Part shown: positions 15,625-23,961 of the stretch, one piece after another
Layout: each line of letters starts with the position of its first letter
How positions within the stretch are numbered: position 1 is the stretch's first letter
Origin: Novosphingopyxis sp965218915
Lineage (GTDB): Bacteria; Pseudomonadota; Alphaproteobacteria; Sphingomonadales; Sphingomonadaceae
Assembly: GCF_965218915.1 (NCBI RefSeq)
Contig: NZ_OZ244708.1
Coordinates: 2,480,001-2,544,000, forward strand
Direction of reading: 5' to 3'
Length of the DNA stretch: 64,000 nt
Made by a program: the position numbers and the translations under genes
The notes under the pieces: generated by a model
Told to the model about the DNA's origin: nothing
The model's database searches: none
What the model saw: only the letters and a program-made list of their open reading frames with translations

Positions 15625-17274
15625 ATGACCCGCACCGGCGGCCAGATCCTCGTCGATCAGCTCACAATCCAGGGTGCGGACCGCATTTTCACCGTGCCGG
15701 GCGAGAGCTTTCTCGCCGTGCTCGACGCGCTGCATGGTGAGGATGCGATCCAGACCATCGTGTGCCGGCAGGAGGGCGGCGCGGCGTTCATGGCGTGCGC
15801 GGACGGAACGATGACCGGGCGGCCCGGCATCGCCTTTGCCACGCGCGGGCCGGGCGCGACCAACGCGTCGATCGGCGTGCATGTGGCGATGCAGGACAGC
15901 CAGCCGATGATCCTGTTCGTCGGCGATGTCGACCGCGAGATGCGCGGGCGCGAGGGGTTTCAGGAGATCGATTTTCCCGCGATGTTCGCGCCGCTCGCCA
16001 AATGGGCCGCGCGGATCGACAGCGCCGCGCGCATCCCCGAATATATCGCGCGCGCCTATGCCGTCGCCACGTCGGGCCGCCCCGGCCCGGTGGTGCTGGC
16101 GCTGCCCGAGGACATGCTGCGCGACGAGGTCGAGGCGATCGACCGGCCGCTGGTGATGCCGCCCACGCAGCCCGTCTGCGTCGAAGCCATGGCGACCTTG
16201 GTCGAGCTGATCGGCGACGCCACCGATCCGGTCTGCATCATCGGCGGCGCGGGCTGGAACGCCAAGGCGCGGTATTATTTCGCCGAGTGGGCCGAGCGGC
16301 TGGGGCTGCCGGTCGCCACCGCCTTTCGCCGTCAGGACGCGATCGACTGGCAGAGCCCGGTCCATGCCGGAAACCTGGGCTATGGCCCCAATCCCAAGCT
16401 GGTGGAGCGGGTAAAGGCGGCGGACCTGATCATCGCAGTCGGCGCGCGGCTGGGCGAGGCGACCACGGACGGCTACGGCCTGATCACGCCCGACCATCCG
16501 GACCAGATGCTGGTGCATATCCATCCCGATCCGGACGAGCTGAACAGCGTCTACCGCGCTGACCTGCCAATCTGCGCGACCATGGACGAGTTCGCCGAGC
16601 AGGCGGCGTTGTGGGAGGACGAGCTCTACAGCTTCGACGCGGGCGCGGCGGCGCATGCCGAGTGGCTGGCGTGGAGCGATCCGCAGCCGAGCGGCGCGGC
16701 GCTCGACCTGGGTCTCGGCGTCAAGGCGATGCGCGAAAGCTATCCGGCGGACACGATCATCTGCAACGGCGCGGGCAATTTCTCCGGCTGGTGGCACCGC
16801 TACTGGCGCTATGGCGATATGCCGAGCCAGCTCGCCCCCACCGCAGGCGCGATGGGCTACGGCGTCCCCGCCGCCGTTGCCTCGAGCTTGCGCTTTCCCG
16901 AACGCACCGTGGTCGCGGTGGCGGGCGACGGCGATTTTCTGATGAACGGGCAGGAGTTGGCGACGGCGGCGCAATATGGCGCGAACCTGCTCGTGATCGT
17001 CGTCGACAATGGCGGCTACGGCACCATCCGCATGCATCAGGAGCGCGCATATCCGGGCCGGGTGTCCGGCACGCAGTTGGCGAACCCCGATTTCGCGGCG
17101 TTCGGCGTGGCATTCGGCGCACGGGTGTGGACGGCGGAAACGACGGAAGGCTTCATCGAGGCGCTGGAGGCGGCACGCGAAGAGCCGGGATTGCGATTGA
17201 TCCACGCGCGAACGGAGATGGAGCGGCTATCGGCCGGCGGAGCAACAGTGAGTGGGTTGAGGGCTAAGAAATGA
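15625..17274 (+). CDS. Thiamine-diphosphate-dependent enzyme, acetolactate synthase-like
   Basis: The 549-residue protein has the three-domain layout of the acetohydroxyacid synthase/pyruvate decarboxylase superfamily. The N-terminal PYR domain carries the catalytic glutamate in VPGES (E27). A central Rossmann-like domain follows, and the C-terminal PP domain has the ThDP motif GDGDFLMNGQELATAAQYG with DNGGYGT. I start at MTRTGGQILVDQL (15625). No regulatory small subunit is encoded next to it, so it is probably not the biosynthetic acetolactate synthase. A carboligase or decarboxylase of unknown substrate fits better. Upstream lie three repeat elements. Confidence 0.82.
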   Translation: MTRTGGQILVDQLTIQGADRIFTVPGESFLAVLDALHGEDAIQTIVCRQEGGAAFMACADGTMTGRPGIAFATRGPGATNASIGVHVAMQDSQPMILFVGDVDREMRGREGFQEIDFPAMFAPLAKWAARIDSAARIPEYIARAYAVATSGRPGPVVLALPEDMLRDEVEAIDRPLVMPPTQPVCVEAMATLVELIGDATDPVCIIGGAGWNAKARYYFAEWAERLGLPVATAFRRQDAIDWQSPVHAGNLGYGPNPKLVERVKAADLIIAVGARLGEATTDGYGLITPDHPDQMLVHIHPDPDELNSVYRADLPICATMDEFAEQAALWEDELYSFDAGAAAHAEWLAWSDPQPSGAALDLGLGVKAMRESYPADTIICNGAGNFSGWWHRYWRYGDMPSQLAPTAGAMGYGVPAAVASSLRFPERTVVAVAGDGDFLMNGQELATAAQYGANLLVIVVDNGGYGTIRMHQERAYPGRVSGTQLANPDFAAFGVAFGARVWTAETTEGFIEALEAAREEPGLRLIHARTEMERLSAGGATVSGLRAKK

Positions 17275-17299
17275 CTACCCATGCACCCTTTCACTTACA

Positions 17300-17401
17300 G
17301 TCATTCCGAACTTGGTCCCAAGCATACCGGACTTGATCCGGGACTCAGGCGATATGGAACTGCCGCTGGATCCTGGATTCCGGGTCAAGCCCGGAATGAC
17401 G
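17300..17401. repeat. Dispersed inverted repeat, family A copy 3
   Basis: It starts GTCATTCCGAACTTGG, contains the shared core GCGATATGGAACTGCCGCTGG and ends GTCAAGCCCGGAATGACG. It lies between convergent genes (the ThDP enzyme and csbD). Confidence 0.8.
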
Positions 17402-17436
17402 ATAGTAAGAAATTGGGGAGCAACAGCAGCTCACGC

Positions 17437-17462
17437 AAAAAAGCCGCCCCTCACGGAGCGGC
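17437..17462 (-). terminator. Rho-independent terminator of csbD
   Basis: On the minus strand a stem GCCGC/GCGGC with a GC-rich loop is followed directly by a run of six T. It lies 25 bp past the csbD stop codon and is the clearest intrinsic terminator in the window. Confidence 0.85.
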
Positions 17463-17486
17463 TCCTTTGCTCGCAATTGGCGTCGA

Positions 17487-17669
17487 TTAGATATCGTCGC
17501 CGAGCTTGCCCTTGATTTCGCCCTTCAGCTGCTGGCCCTTGCCTTTGGCCTGCTGGGCATTGCCTTTGGCCTGCATTTCGGCGTCGTCGGTCGCTTTGCC
17601 GGTTGCGGTCTTGGCCTTGCCGGCCGCCTCGTTGGCATTGCCTTTGACCTTGTCGGTGAATTCACCCAT
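17487..17669 (-). CDS. CsbD family stress-response protein
   Basis: The 60-residue, hydrophilic Lys/Ala/Gly-rich protein starts MGEFTDKVKGNANEAAGKAK and repeats KGNA/AKGK elements, typical of the CsbD family. Members are abundant, intrinsically flexible and induced by general stress in several bacteria; their biochemical role is not settled. It is a single gene followed by a strong terminator. Confidence 0.9.
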   Translation of the reverse strand: MGEFTDKVKGNANEAAGKAKTATGKATDDAEMQAKGNAQQAKGKGQQLKGEIKGKLGDDI

Positions 17670-17781
17670 GAGAACTTCCTTTCAAATTCAGGATCACCAA
17701 GCGATCCTATGCAGTTTAGAACGGGCACTCCCTCATTACGTTCCCGTTCCGTGCGATGAACCGTTTGCCGCAACCATGCGG

Positions 17782-18195
17782 TCAACCTTTTGCCATCGCC
17801 AGCATCGCCTGCCATTCGGCCGACCGCACCGGCGCGACCGACAGCCGCGATTGCCGGATGATCGCGAGGTCCGACAGCGCGCCTTGCGCCTTCATCGCCT
17901 TCAGCGTAACGGGACAAGCCAGCGGCCGCACCGGCTCCACGCGCACGGCGGGCCATTTGCCGCTCGCATCGGTGGGATCGCCGAACGCCGCCTCGCTCAC
18001 CCGCATGACACCGACCGCAGCGGGCTGGGCAATCGCGCTGTGATAGAACAGCGCCTTGTCGCCGACCGCCATGGCGCGCAGGTTGTTCGCCGCCTGATGA
18101 CCCCGAACCCCCTCCCACACGGCCGAGCCGTTCTCGACCAGATCATCCCAGCCATATTCGGCGGGCTCCGATTTCATCAGCCAAAATTGGGGCAT
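17782..18195 (-). CDS. EVE domain protein
   Basis: The 137-residue protein is a stand-alone EVE domain (PUA-like fold, related to thymocyte nuclear protein 1). The start MPQFWLMKSEPAEYGWDDL and the GVRGHQAANNLRAM block are diagnostic. EVE domains bind modified bases in DNA or RNA. In bacteria they are mostly single-domain proteins of unsettled role, with a suggested link to cytosine modification. No restriction or modification gene lies nearby. It is divergent from the 2OG oxygenase with 32 bp between starts. Confidence 0.9.
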   Translation of the reverse strand: MPQFWLMKSEPAEYGWDDLVENGSAVWEGVRGHQAANNLRAMAVGDKALFYHSAIAQPAAVGVMRVSEAAFGDPTDASGKWPAVRVEPVRPLACPVTLKAMKAQGALSDLAIIRQSRLSVAPVRSAEWQAMLAMAKG

Positions 18196-18227
18196 GTAAT
18201 TATCCCTCGGTTTGCTAAAGCGCGGTC

Positions 18228-19163
18228 ATGACTCAGATACCGCTGATCTCGCTCGACGCCAGCGATCCCGACACACTGGGCAGTGCCCTTGGCGAAAGTT
18301 TCCGTACTTATGGCTTTGCAATGGTCAAGGATCACGAGCTCGATCCGGATTTGATCGCCAAAGCCTGGGACCTCACCGAACGGCTGTATAGCCAAGAGGA
18401 TACGGAAAAACGCAGATTCCACGATCCGGATATCAGCGGCGCGCGCGGCTACACCCCGTTCAAGACCGAGATCGCCAAGGGCGCGGCGCATCACGACCTG
18501 AAGGAATTCTGGCATGTCGGGCGCGAATTGCCCGAGGGGCACAAGCTGGCCGATTCGATGCCGCCCAATATCTGGCCCGATCGCCCGGAAGGGTTCCAGC
18601 CGACGTTCGAGCAGCTGTTCGACGCGATGGACGCGGTCGGCGCGCGCATCCTGTCCTCGATCGCGCGCTATCTCGATCTGCCCGCCGACTGGTTCGATCC
18701 CGCGATCGAGGACGGCAACAGCGTGCTGCGCCTGCTCCATTATCCCCCGATCGAGGGCGATCCCGAGGGCGCGATCCGCGCCGGGGCGCATGAGGACATC
18801 AACCTGATCACGCTGCTGCTCGGCGCCGAGGAGGCCGGGCTGGAGATATTGGGCAAGGACGGGGAGTGGATCGCGGTCAATCCGCCCGAGGGCGCGCTGG
18901 TGGTCAATGTCGGCGACATGCTGCAGCGCCTCACCAACCATGTGCTGCCCTCGACCACGCACCGCGTGCGCAACCCGTCCGGCGCGCGCGCGCATCATCA
19001 CCGCTATTCGATGCCCTTCTTCCTGCATCTGCGCTCGGACTTCCCGCTTCAGACGCTGCCCGGCTGCATCAGCGCGGAGCGGCCCAACCGCTATCCCGAG
19101 CCGATCCTGGCCGACGATTATCTGATGGAGCGGCTGCGCGAGATCGGGCTGGTCAAGGCTTAA
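18228..19163 (+). CDS. 2-oxoglutarate/Fe(II) oxygenase, isopenicillin N synthase-like
   Basis: The 311-residue enzyme has the double-stranded beta-helix of the 2OG-Fe(II) dioxygenases. The iron ligands are H188 and D190 (AHED) and H245 (STTHRV). R259 with S261 (RYS) would bind 2-oxoglutarate. The N-terminal DIOX_N block (IPLISLD...) is intact and the length is normal for the IPNS-like branch. The substrate cannot be read from sequence. It shares a 32-bp divergent gap with the EVE gene and is followed by a family A repeat. Confidence 0.9.
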   Translation: MTQIPLISLDASDPDTLGSALGESFRTYGFAMVKDHELDPDLIAKAWDLTERLYSQEDTEKRRFHDPDISGARGYTPFKTEIAKGAAHHDLKEFWHVGRELPEGHKLADSMPPNIWPDRPEGFQPTFEQLFDAMDAVGARILSSIARYLDLPADWFDPAIEDGNSVLRLLHYPPIEGDPEGAIRAGAHEDINLITLLLGAEEAGLEILGKDGEWIAVNPPEGALVVNVGDMLQRLTNHVLPSTTHRVRNPSGARAHHHRYSMPFFLHLRSDFPLQTLPGCISAERPNRYPEPILADDYLMERLREIGLVKA

Positions 19164-19188
19164 AGGCAGCAATCCATTCAATTTCCAA

Positions 19189-19271
19189 CGTCATCCCGGA
19201 CTTGATCCGGGATCCAGGGCGGAATGGAACTGCCGCTGGGCCCTAGATTCCGGGTCGAGCCCGGAATGACG
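19189..19271. repeat. Dispersed inverted repeat, family A copy 4
   Basis: The arms are CGTCATCCCGGACTTGATCC and the complementary GTCGAGCCCGGAATGACG, with the core GCGGAATGGAACTGCCGCTGG. It separates the convergent 2OG-oxygenase and fasciclin genes. Confidence 0.85.
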
Positions 19272-19286
19272 ATTGAATGGACAAGC

Positions 19287-19928
19287 TCACGGCACCAGCA
19301 CACTTTCGAGCACATGGACCACGCCGTTGCTCGCCTCGAGATCGGTGGCGGTGACCAGCGACGATCCGCCGCCTTCCTCGGTCACCACCAGCATGTCGGA
19401 AGCGCGGGTCGGCACGGTTTCGGCCACGTCGGGATCGCTTGCGGGCGGCGCCTCGGCCATGTTGAGATCGGTGCGCGATATGCTGAGCGGCTTGCCCGCC
19501 AGCGTCTGGAATTTCGCCGTGCCCTGCCCTTTGGCGATCGCCTCGGTCAGATCGCGCGCGCTGGCGCGGCCGACCAGCACATGCGCGGCCACGAACCGGA
19601 CCAGTGCGTTACGCTGCGCCGGATCGAGCAGCGCGGCGCGGCGCTCGACGGTCAATTTGTCGAACGCGCTGTCGGCTGGCGCGAACACGGTGATCGGCGC
19701 CTTTCCCGACAGCCGCTGGGCGAGATCCGCCTTGCGCACCAGATCGGCGAAGATCGTGAAATCCGGGTGCTGGCGCATCGTCGCCAGCGCATCGGTGATC
19801 CTGATTTCATGCACCACGGGCATGTTGGCGACCTTGCTCTTGGGGGCGGCATCGCCCGCCTCGATCGGATCGCCGCCGCACGACGTCAGCAGCAGCGCGC
19901 CGCACAATAGGGCCGGCGCGCGCATCAT
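19287..19928 (-). CDS. Fasciclin (FAS1) domain lipoprotein
   Basis: The 213-residue predicted lipoprotein has lipobox LTSC (C17) and one FAS1 domain. The conserved H1 and H2 regions are visible as APITVFAPADSAFDKL and ASNGVVHVLESVLVP. FAS1 proteins mediate adhesion or ligand binding at the cell surface. The ATG at 19928 overlaps the folM stop, so it appears to be translated with the folate genes, an unexpected pairing. The linker at about 165-190 is variable. Confidence 0.87.
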   Translation of the reverse strand: MMRAPALLCGALLLTSCGGDPIEAGDAAPKSKVANMPVVHEIRITDALATMRQHPDFTIFADLVRKADLAQRLSGKAPITVFAPADSAFDKLTVERRAALLDPAQRNALVRFVAAHVLVGRASARDLTEAIAKGQGTAKFQTLAGKPLSISRTDLNMAEAPPASDPDVAETVPTRASDMLVVTEEGGGSSLVTATDLEASNGVVHVLESVLVP

Positions 19929-20689
19929 GCGGGCTTCATATGCACGAAATCGCGCACAAACTGCGTGAGATGCGCGCCGCCGTCGACATAGACGATCTGC
20001 CCGGTCACCGCGCGCGCCGCCGCCAGATAGACCGCAGCCTCGGCAATATCGGCGGGCTCCGGCAGCAGGCCGAGCGGCATTTCGCCCGCGATATGAGCCA
20101 GCTGCCCATCCTCATAATCGTCGGTCGGCAGCACCAGCCCCGGCGCCACGCCGCACACCCGCGCGCGCGGGCCGAACGATATCGCCAGCGTGCGCACCGA
20201 CGCGGCCAGCGCCTGCTTGGACAAAGTGTAGCTCAGCTGGTCGCGATTGGGATTGCGCACCCGCTGATCGAGAATGTGGATGATGCACGGCGTCTGCCCA
20301 TCTGCCGCCGTCTTCACCAGATCGCGCGCGAGCAGCACTGGCGCGAAGAGATTGGTGGCGAACTGGTCCTCCAAATCGTCGGCATCGACATCGGTCCAGT
20401 CGTCCTGCGCGAACCGCGACACGCAATTGACCAGCAGGTCCGGCGCGCGCCCGAAATGCCGCGCAACCTCGCCCACCAGCGCCTCGACCTCGCCGGTCAC
20501 CGACAGATCGCAGTCGAACAAATGCCAGTCGGTGCCTGTCCGCTCCAGCACGGACGCCAGCGCATCCTCGGGCGCGCTGCCGCTGTGGCTTGTGAGCGCG
20601 AGGCGGTAGCCATCCTCCGCCAGCCGTGCCGCGATGGCCGCGCCGACGCGCCTGGTGCCGCCGGTGACGATGGCCAGCTTCCCGCTCAT
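19925..20689 (-). CDS. folM: SDR oxidoreductase, probable dihydromonapterin/pteridine reductase
   Basis: The 254-residue short-chain dehydrogenase has TGGTRRVG at 9-16. The arginine in TGxxRRxG is the mark of pteridine reductases (FolM, PTR1) rather than ordinary SDRs. The catalytic Tyr/Lys are in LSYTLSKQAL and the C-terminus GQIVYVDGG is family-typical. FolB is encoded directly upstream with a 4-bp overlap, which supports a role in reducing dihydropterins or dihydrofolate. Other SDR functions remain possible. Confidence 0.75.
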   Translation of the reverse strand: MSGKLAIVTGGTRRVGAAIAARLAEDGYRLALTSHSGSAPEDALASVLERTGTDWHLFDCDLSVTGEVEALVGEVARHFGRAPDLLVNCVSRFAQDDWTDVDADDLEDQFATNLFAPVLLARDLVKTAADGQTPCIIHILDQRVRNPNRDQLSYTLSKQALAASVRTLAISFGPRARVCGVAPGLVLPTDDYEDGQLAHIAGEMPLGLLPEPADIAEAAVYLAAARAVTGQIVYVDGGAHLTQFVRDFVHMKPA

Positions 20690-21054
20690 GTGCGCGCCCG
20701 CTCCAGCGTGATCCCGATCGCCTCGCCCGCCTCGGCAATCGCCAGCTTGACGATCTTGACGCGCACGCGGCGCACCCGCTCGTCGCCCTCCATCACCTGG
20801 GCGATGATATGGTCCGCCACCGCCTCGACCAGCGTGAAATGCACGCCCACGGGCAGCCCGGTCGCCGCCTCGCGCAGATCCATGTAGTTTTTGGACGCCG
20901 ACAGCGGCGCGCCGGGCCCGTAATGCGGCTCGACCGCCAGCTCGGCGGTGATCGAGATGCGCAGCGGCTGCGGCAGATGCGTCTCGCGGCTGTAGATGCC
21001 GGTCAGCACGTCCACGTCGAGATCATGGACTTCAAGGGTCAGGCGGTCGGTCAA
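20686..21054 (-). CDS. folB: Dihydroneopterin aldolase
   Basis: The 122-residue protein matches FolB, which cleaves 7,8-dihydroneopterin to 6-hydroxymethyl-dihydropterin in folate synthesis and usually forms an octamer. The active-site region is YMDLREAATGL, followed by FTLVEAVADHIIAQV with the conserved glutamate. The C-terminal block VRVKIVKLAIAEA is typical. The start appears to be TTG at 21054, since no ATG or GTG lies near. It overlaps folM by 4 bp. Confidence 0.85.
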   Translation of the reverse strand: MTDRLTLEVHDLDVDVLTGIYSRETHLPQPLRISITAELAVEPHYGPGAPLSASKNYMDLREAATGLPVGVHFTLVEAVADHIIAQVMEGDERVRRVRVKIVKLAIAEAGEAIGITLERART

Positions 21055-21086
21055 GCGGTGGGTCTTTCAAATGCTGGTAAGGTAAA

Positions 21087-21182
21087 CGTCATTGCGAACC
21101 GAAGGCGAAGCAATCCAGGGCCGATGCAGCGCTATACCCGCCCTGGATGGCTTCGTCGCCCTTTGGGCTCCTCGCAATGACG
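21087..21182. repeat. Dispersed inverted repeat, family C copy 1
   Basis: It starts CGTCATTGCGAACCGAAGGC and ends with the near-complement GCTCCTCGCAATGACG, with inner arms GCAATCCAGGGC and GCCCTGGATGGC. A second copy is at 51887-51980. Confidence 0.85.
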
Positions 21183-21202
21183 GATAAAGGCAATATTGCG
21201 CA

Positions 21203-22099
21203 TCACCCCTCCCGCGACCATCTTGCGAAAATGGCGGTCGGCAACAAACGCCCCCGCGCCTCCTCGCGCACCGCCAGTTCGCCAATCTCGACCTTGCCAA
21301 GCAGATCGCCAAAATGCTCCTCCATCAGCCCGCCGATGGCGAGCGCGGATAGGCGCACCGCGTAGACGGTGAGGAAACAGAAGCGGCTGTTTTCATCGAG
21401 CAGCGCGCGGCAGTCGGCGATCAGGCCCGGCAGGCCCTCCTCGAGATGCCAGATCTCGCCGCCCGGCCCGCGGCCATATTTGGGCGGATCGAGGATGATG
21501 CCGTCGTAACGCCGCCCGCGCCGTCCCTCGCGGCCCGCGAATTTGGCGGCATCCTCGACGATCCAGCGCACGGGTCGGTCTTCCATGCCCGACAGCGCGG
21601 CGTTGCCCCGCGCCGCATTCACCGATTTCTTTGAGGCATCGACATGCACCATGCGCGCGCCCGCCGCGGACAGCGCCAGCGTGCCGACGCCGGTATAGCC
21701 GAACAAATTGAGGCATTCCGGGTCCGCCTTGTCCGCGATGGCCGCGCACATCCAGTCCCACACCGGCGCCATGTCCGGGAAATAGCCGAGATGGCGGAAC
21801 GGCGTGCAATACGCGGCGAAGCTGACCTCTTCCCAGTTCAGCGTCCACTTGCCCTCCGCCTTGCTGCTGCTGTGTTCCCAGCGTCCGCCGCCATCCTCGT
21901 CCGCGCCGGGCAGGAATTCGGCGTCGGCCTGCCAGTCGCCGGACGCGGGCGACCACATCGCCTGCGGCTCGGGCCGGATCACGCGCACGTCGCCATAGGC
22001 TTCGAGCTTGCGCCCGCCGCCGCTGTCGAGCAGCCGATAGTCGCCGCGCGGCTCGGAAATCATGGTGAGGAAATCGGGCATGCGGGGGTCGGACTGCAT
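21203..22099 (-). CDS. Class I SAM-dependent methyltransferase, RlmI/RlmK-like
   Basis: The 298-residue protein carries the SAM-binding motif NLFGYTGVGTLALSAAGA and the catalytic DPPK motif (ILDPPKYGRG) found in 23S rRNA cytosine/guanine methyltransferases of the RlmI/RlmK group. It lacks the N-terminal PUA domain of RlmI. The start MQSDPRM at 22099 shares one base with the thrC stop (TGATG). A much longer open frame upstream runs antisense-like through thrC and is not coding. The methylated position is unknown. Confidence 0.85.
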   Translation of the reverse strand: MQSDPRMPDFLTMISEPRGDYRLLDSGGGRKLEAYGDVRVIRPEPQAMWSPASGDWQADAEFLPGADEDGGGRWEHSSSKAEGKWTLNWEEVSFAAYCTPFRHLGYFPDMAPVWDWMCAAIADKADPECLNLFGYTGVGTLALSAAGARMVHVDASKKSVNAARGNAALSGMEDRPVRWIVEDAAKFAGREGRRGRRYDGIILDPPKYGRGPGGEIWHLEEGLPGLIADCRALLDENSRFCFLTVYAVRLSALAIGGLMEEHFGDLLGKVEIGELAVREEARGRLLPTAIFARWSREG

Positions 22100-23496
22100 C
22101 AGGCCGATGGCGCGGCGCGCTCGGCGATGAACGCCTTCACCGTCGCATAATCGGCGGGCAGCACATCGAAGCGCTCCTCGCGGTCGAACAGATGGCCGAC
22201 GCGTGATGGCAGAGCGGGCCGCACGCCGGTGGCACGCTCCACCGTCTCGCGGAATTTCGCGGGATGCGCGGTGGCGAGCGTGACGATCGGCACGTTTTCT
22301 GGGAGATCGGCGGCGCGCGCGGCGTGGAGCCCGGCGGCGGTGTGCGGATCGATCAGCTCGCCGCAGCGCTCCTGCGCCCAGCGCATGGCGAGCGACATAT
22401 CGTCGGCATCGGCGCGCGCGGAAGCGAAGAGTGCCGCCCGGTCCAGCATTTCGCGCGCCAGCACCATCTTTCCGCTGCCGTCGAAATCGGCCATGCGCGC
22501 GGCGGTTTTCGCGCCGTCGCGGCCCTCCATGTCGAACAGCAGCCGCTCGAAATTGCTCGCCACCTGAATGTCCATCGAAGGCGCGCCCGTCGCCCGCACC
22601 TCGCCCTTGGAATAATCGCCTGTCGCGAACGCGCGGTGCATGATGTCGTTGCTGTTGGTGGCGACGATGATGCGTTCGACCGGAAGGCCCATTTGCGCGG
22701 CGGCATAGCCCGCGAACGCATCGCCGAAATTGCCCGTAGGCACCGAAAAGGCCACGCGGCGCTGCGGCGCGCCCAATTGCACCGCGGCCCAGACATAATA
22801 GACAATCTGCGCCATCAGCCGCGCCCAATTGATCGAATTGACCGCCGAAATCGCGAATTTTTCGCGCATGCTCTCGTCGCCGAAGATGCGCTTCACCATC
22901 GCCTGCGCGTCGTCGAAGCTGCCCTCGATCGCGATGTTATGGACGTTGGGCGCGTGGATCGTCGTCATTTGGCGGCGCTGCACGTCGGTGATCCGGCCGT
23001 GCGGGTGGAGCATGAATATCTCGATCCGCTCGCGCCCCGCCAGCGCCTGGATCGCCGCCGATCCGGTATCGCCCGAGGTCGCGCCGACAATGGTCAGCGC
23101 CTTGCCGCTGCGCGCCAGAAACGTCTCGAACAATCCGCCCAGCATCTGCAGCGCCACGTCCTTGAACGCCAGCGTGGGACCATGGAACAGTTCGAGCAGC
23201 CAGTGGCGGCCATCCAGCTGCACCAGCGGCGTGACGGCGGCGTGGGAGAAGCTGTTATAGGCTTCGCTGCACAAAGCGCGCAGTTCGTCCTCACTCAGCG
23301 CATCGCCGACGAACGGCGTCATCACCCGCACCGCGGTTTCGGCATAGCCGAGGCCGCGCAGCGCCTCGAAATCGGCGGCGGTCCATTGCGGCCATGCGCG
23401 CGGCACATACAGCCCGCCATCCGCGGCGAGGCCCGCCAGCGTCGCCTGTTCGAAATCGAGCGCGGGCGCGCTCCCCCTGGTGCTGATATAATCCAT
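22099..23496 (-). CDS. thrC: Threonine synthase
   Basis: The 465-residue PLP enzyme converts O-phospho-L-homoserine to L-threonine. The PLP lysine is in GPTLAFKDVALQM, and the phosphate-binding loop GATSGDTGSAAI is present. The N-terminus MDYISTRGSAPALDFEQATLAGLAADGGLYVP is the family entry. It is the fold type II, long-form enzyme typical of proteobacteria. It is followed by the methyltransferase in a stop/start overlap and preceded by a 465-bp gap, so it probably has its own promoter there. Confidence 0.95.
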   Translation of the reverse strand: MDYISTRGSAPALDFEQATLAGLAADGGLYVPRAWPQWTAADFEALRGLGYAETAVRVMTPFVGDALSEDELRALCSEAYNSFSHAAVTPLVQLDGRHWLLELFHGPTLAFKDVALQMLGGLFETFLARSGKALTIVGATSGDTGSAAIQALAGRERIEIFMLHPHGRITDVQRRQMTTIHAPNVHNIAIEGSFDDAQAMVKRIFGDESMREKFAISAVNSINWARLMAQIVYYVWAAVQLGAPQRRVAFSVPTGNFGDAFAGYAAAQMGLPVERIIVATNSNDIMHRAFATGDYSKGEVRATGAPSMDIQVASNFERLLFDMEGRDGAKTAARMADFDGSGKMVLAREMLDRAALFASARADADDMSLAMRWAQERCGELIDPHTAAGLHAARAADLPENVPIVTLATAHPAKFRETVERATGVRPALPSRVGHLFDREERFDVLPADYATVKAFIAERAAPSA

Positions 23497-23961
23497 GAGC
23501 GCCGGAACTAGCCGCGCGCGCTGTGGGCGGCAAGCGGTCGCATACCGGTAGCGGCCATGACGGCTGCGGGCAACGCACCGGACCGGACGCCCTTGTTGCG
23601 AACGAAATGCCTTTGTTGCGATCGGAAGTTCGCAAAGGCCGCGATACGTCCCCCCCTCCTTGCCCCCTCCCCGCACCGCCTTTGATGGAGCGGGGCGGAG
23701 ACCGCTGCGACGACATGATCCGACGATGACAAAGAGCCGCCGCACTTATACACCCCGACCGGCATGTAGGACAGCGGCTTTTCGAGGGCAGGGATGAAAT
23801 GCCGCGGTGCCAGGGATCGGGACTCCTTGGACTCTCTTCGGGTCCGGACAGCGATGCCCCTTAAGGCCCTGGATTCCGGATAGCTCGATTTTCCAGCCAA
23901 ATCATAGATTTGGAGAAAATCGGCTTCCGGAATGACGAGGAAAAGTCAACGGGTCCTAATC
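23497..23961. other. Gap between SURF1 and thrC with a large composite hairpin
   Basis: No gene is supported in this 465-bp gap. The thrC promoter should lie within it. At 23868-23937 there is a composite palindrome (listed separately). Around 23520-23680 there are short GC-rich repeats but no coding pattern. Confidence 0.6.
23868..23937. repeat. Composite palindrome with family A ends
   Basis: The outer arms ATTCCGGA (23873-23880) and TCCGGAAT (23926-23933) resemble family A ends. Between them, CGATTTTC...CCAAATC and GATTTGG...GAAAATCG (23886-23922) form a long AT-rich stem with a three-base loop. It lies 25 bp past the SURF1 stop and may act as a transcript end, though there is no T-run. 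Confidence 0.65.

Noticed and set aside
15550..17205. 551-codon open frame antisense to the ThDP enzyme
   Set aside because: The sense strand encodes a complete ThDP enzyme with catalytic motifs; the antisense product is Arg/His-rich and motif-free.
22100..22828. Long N-terminal extension of the methyltransferase frame through thrC
   Set aside because: The extension is out of frame with thrC on the same strand; homology begins at MQSDPRM, which sits in a stop/start overlap with thrC.
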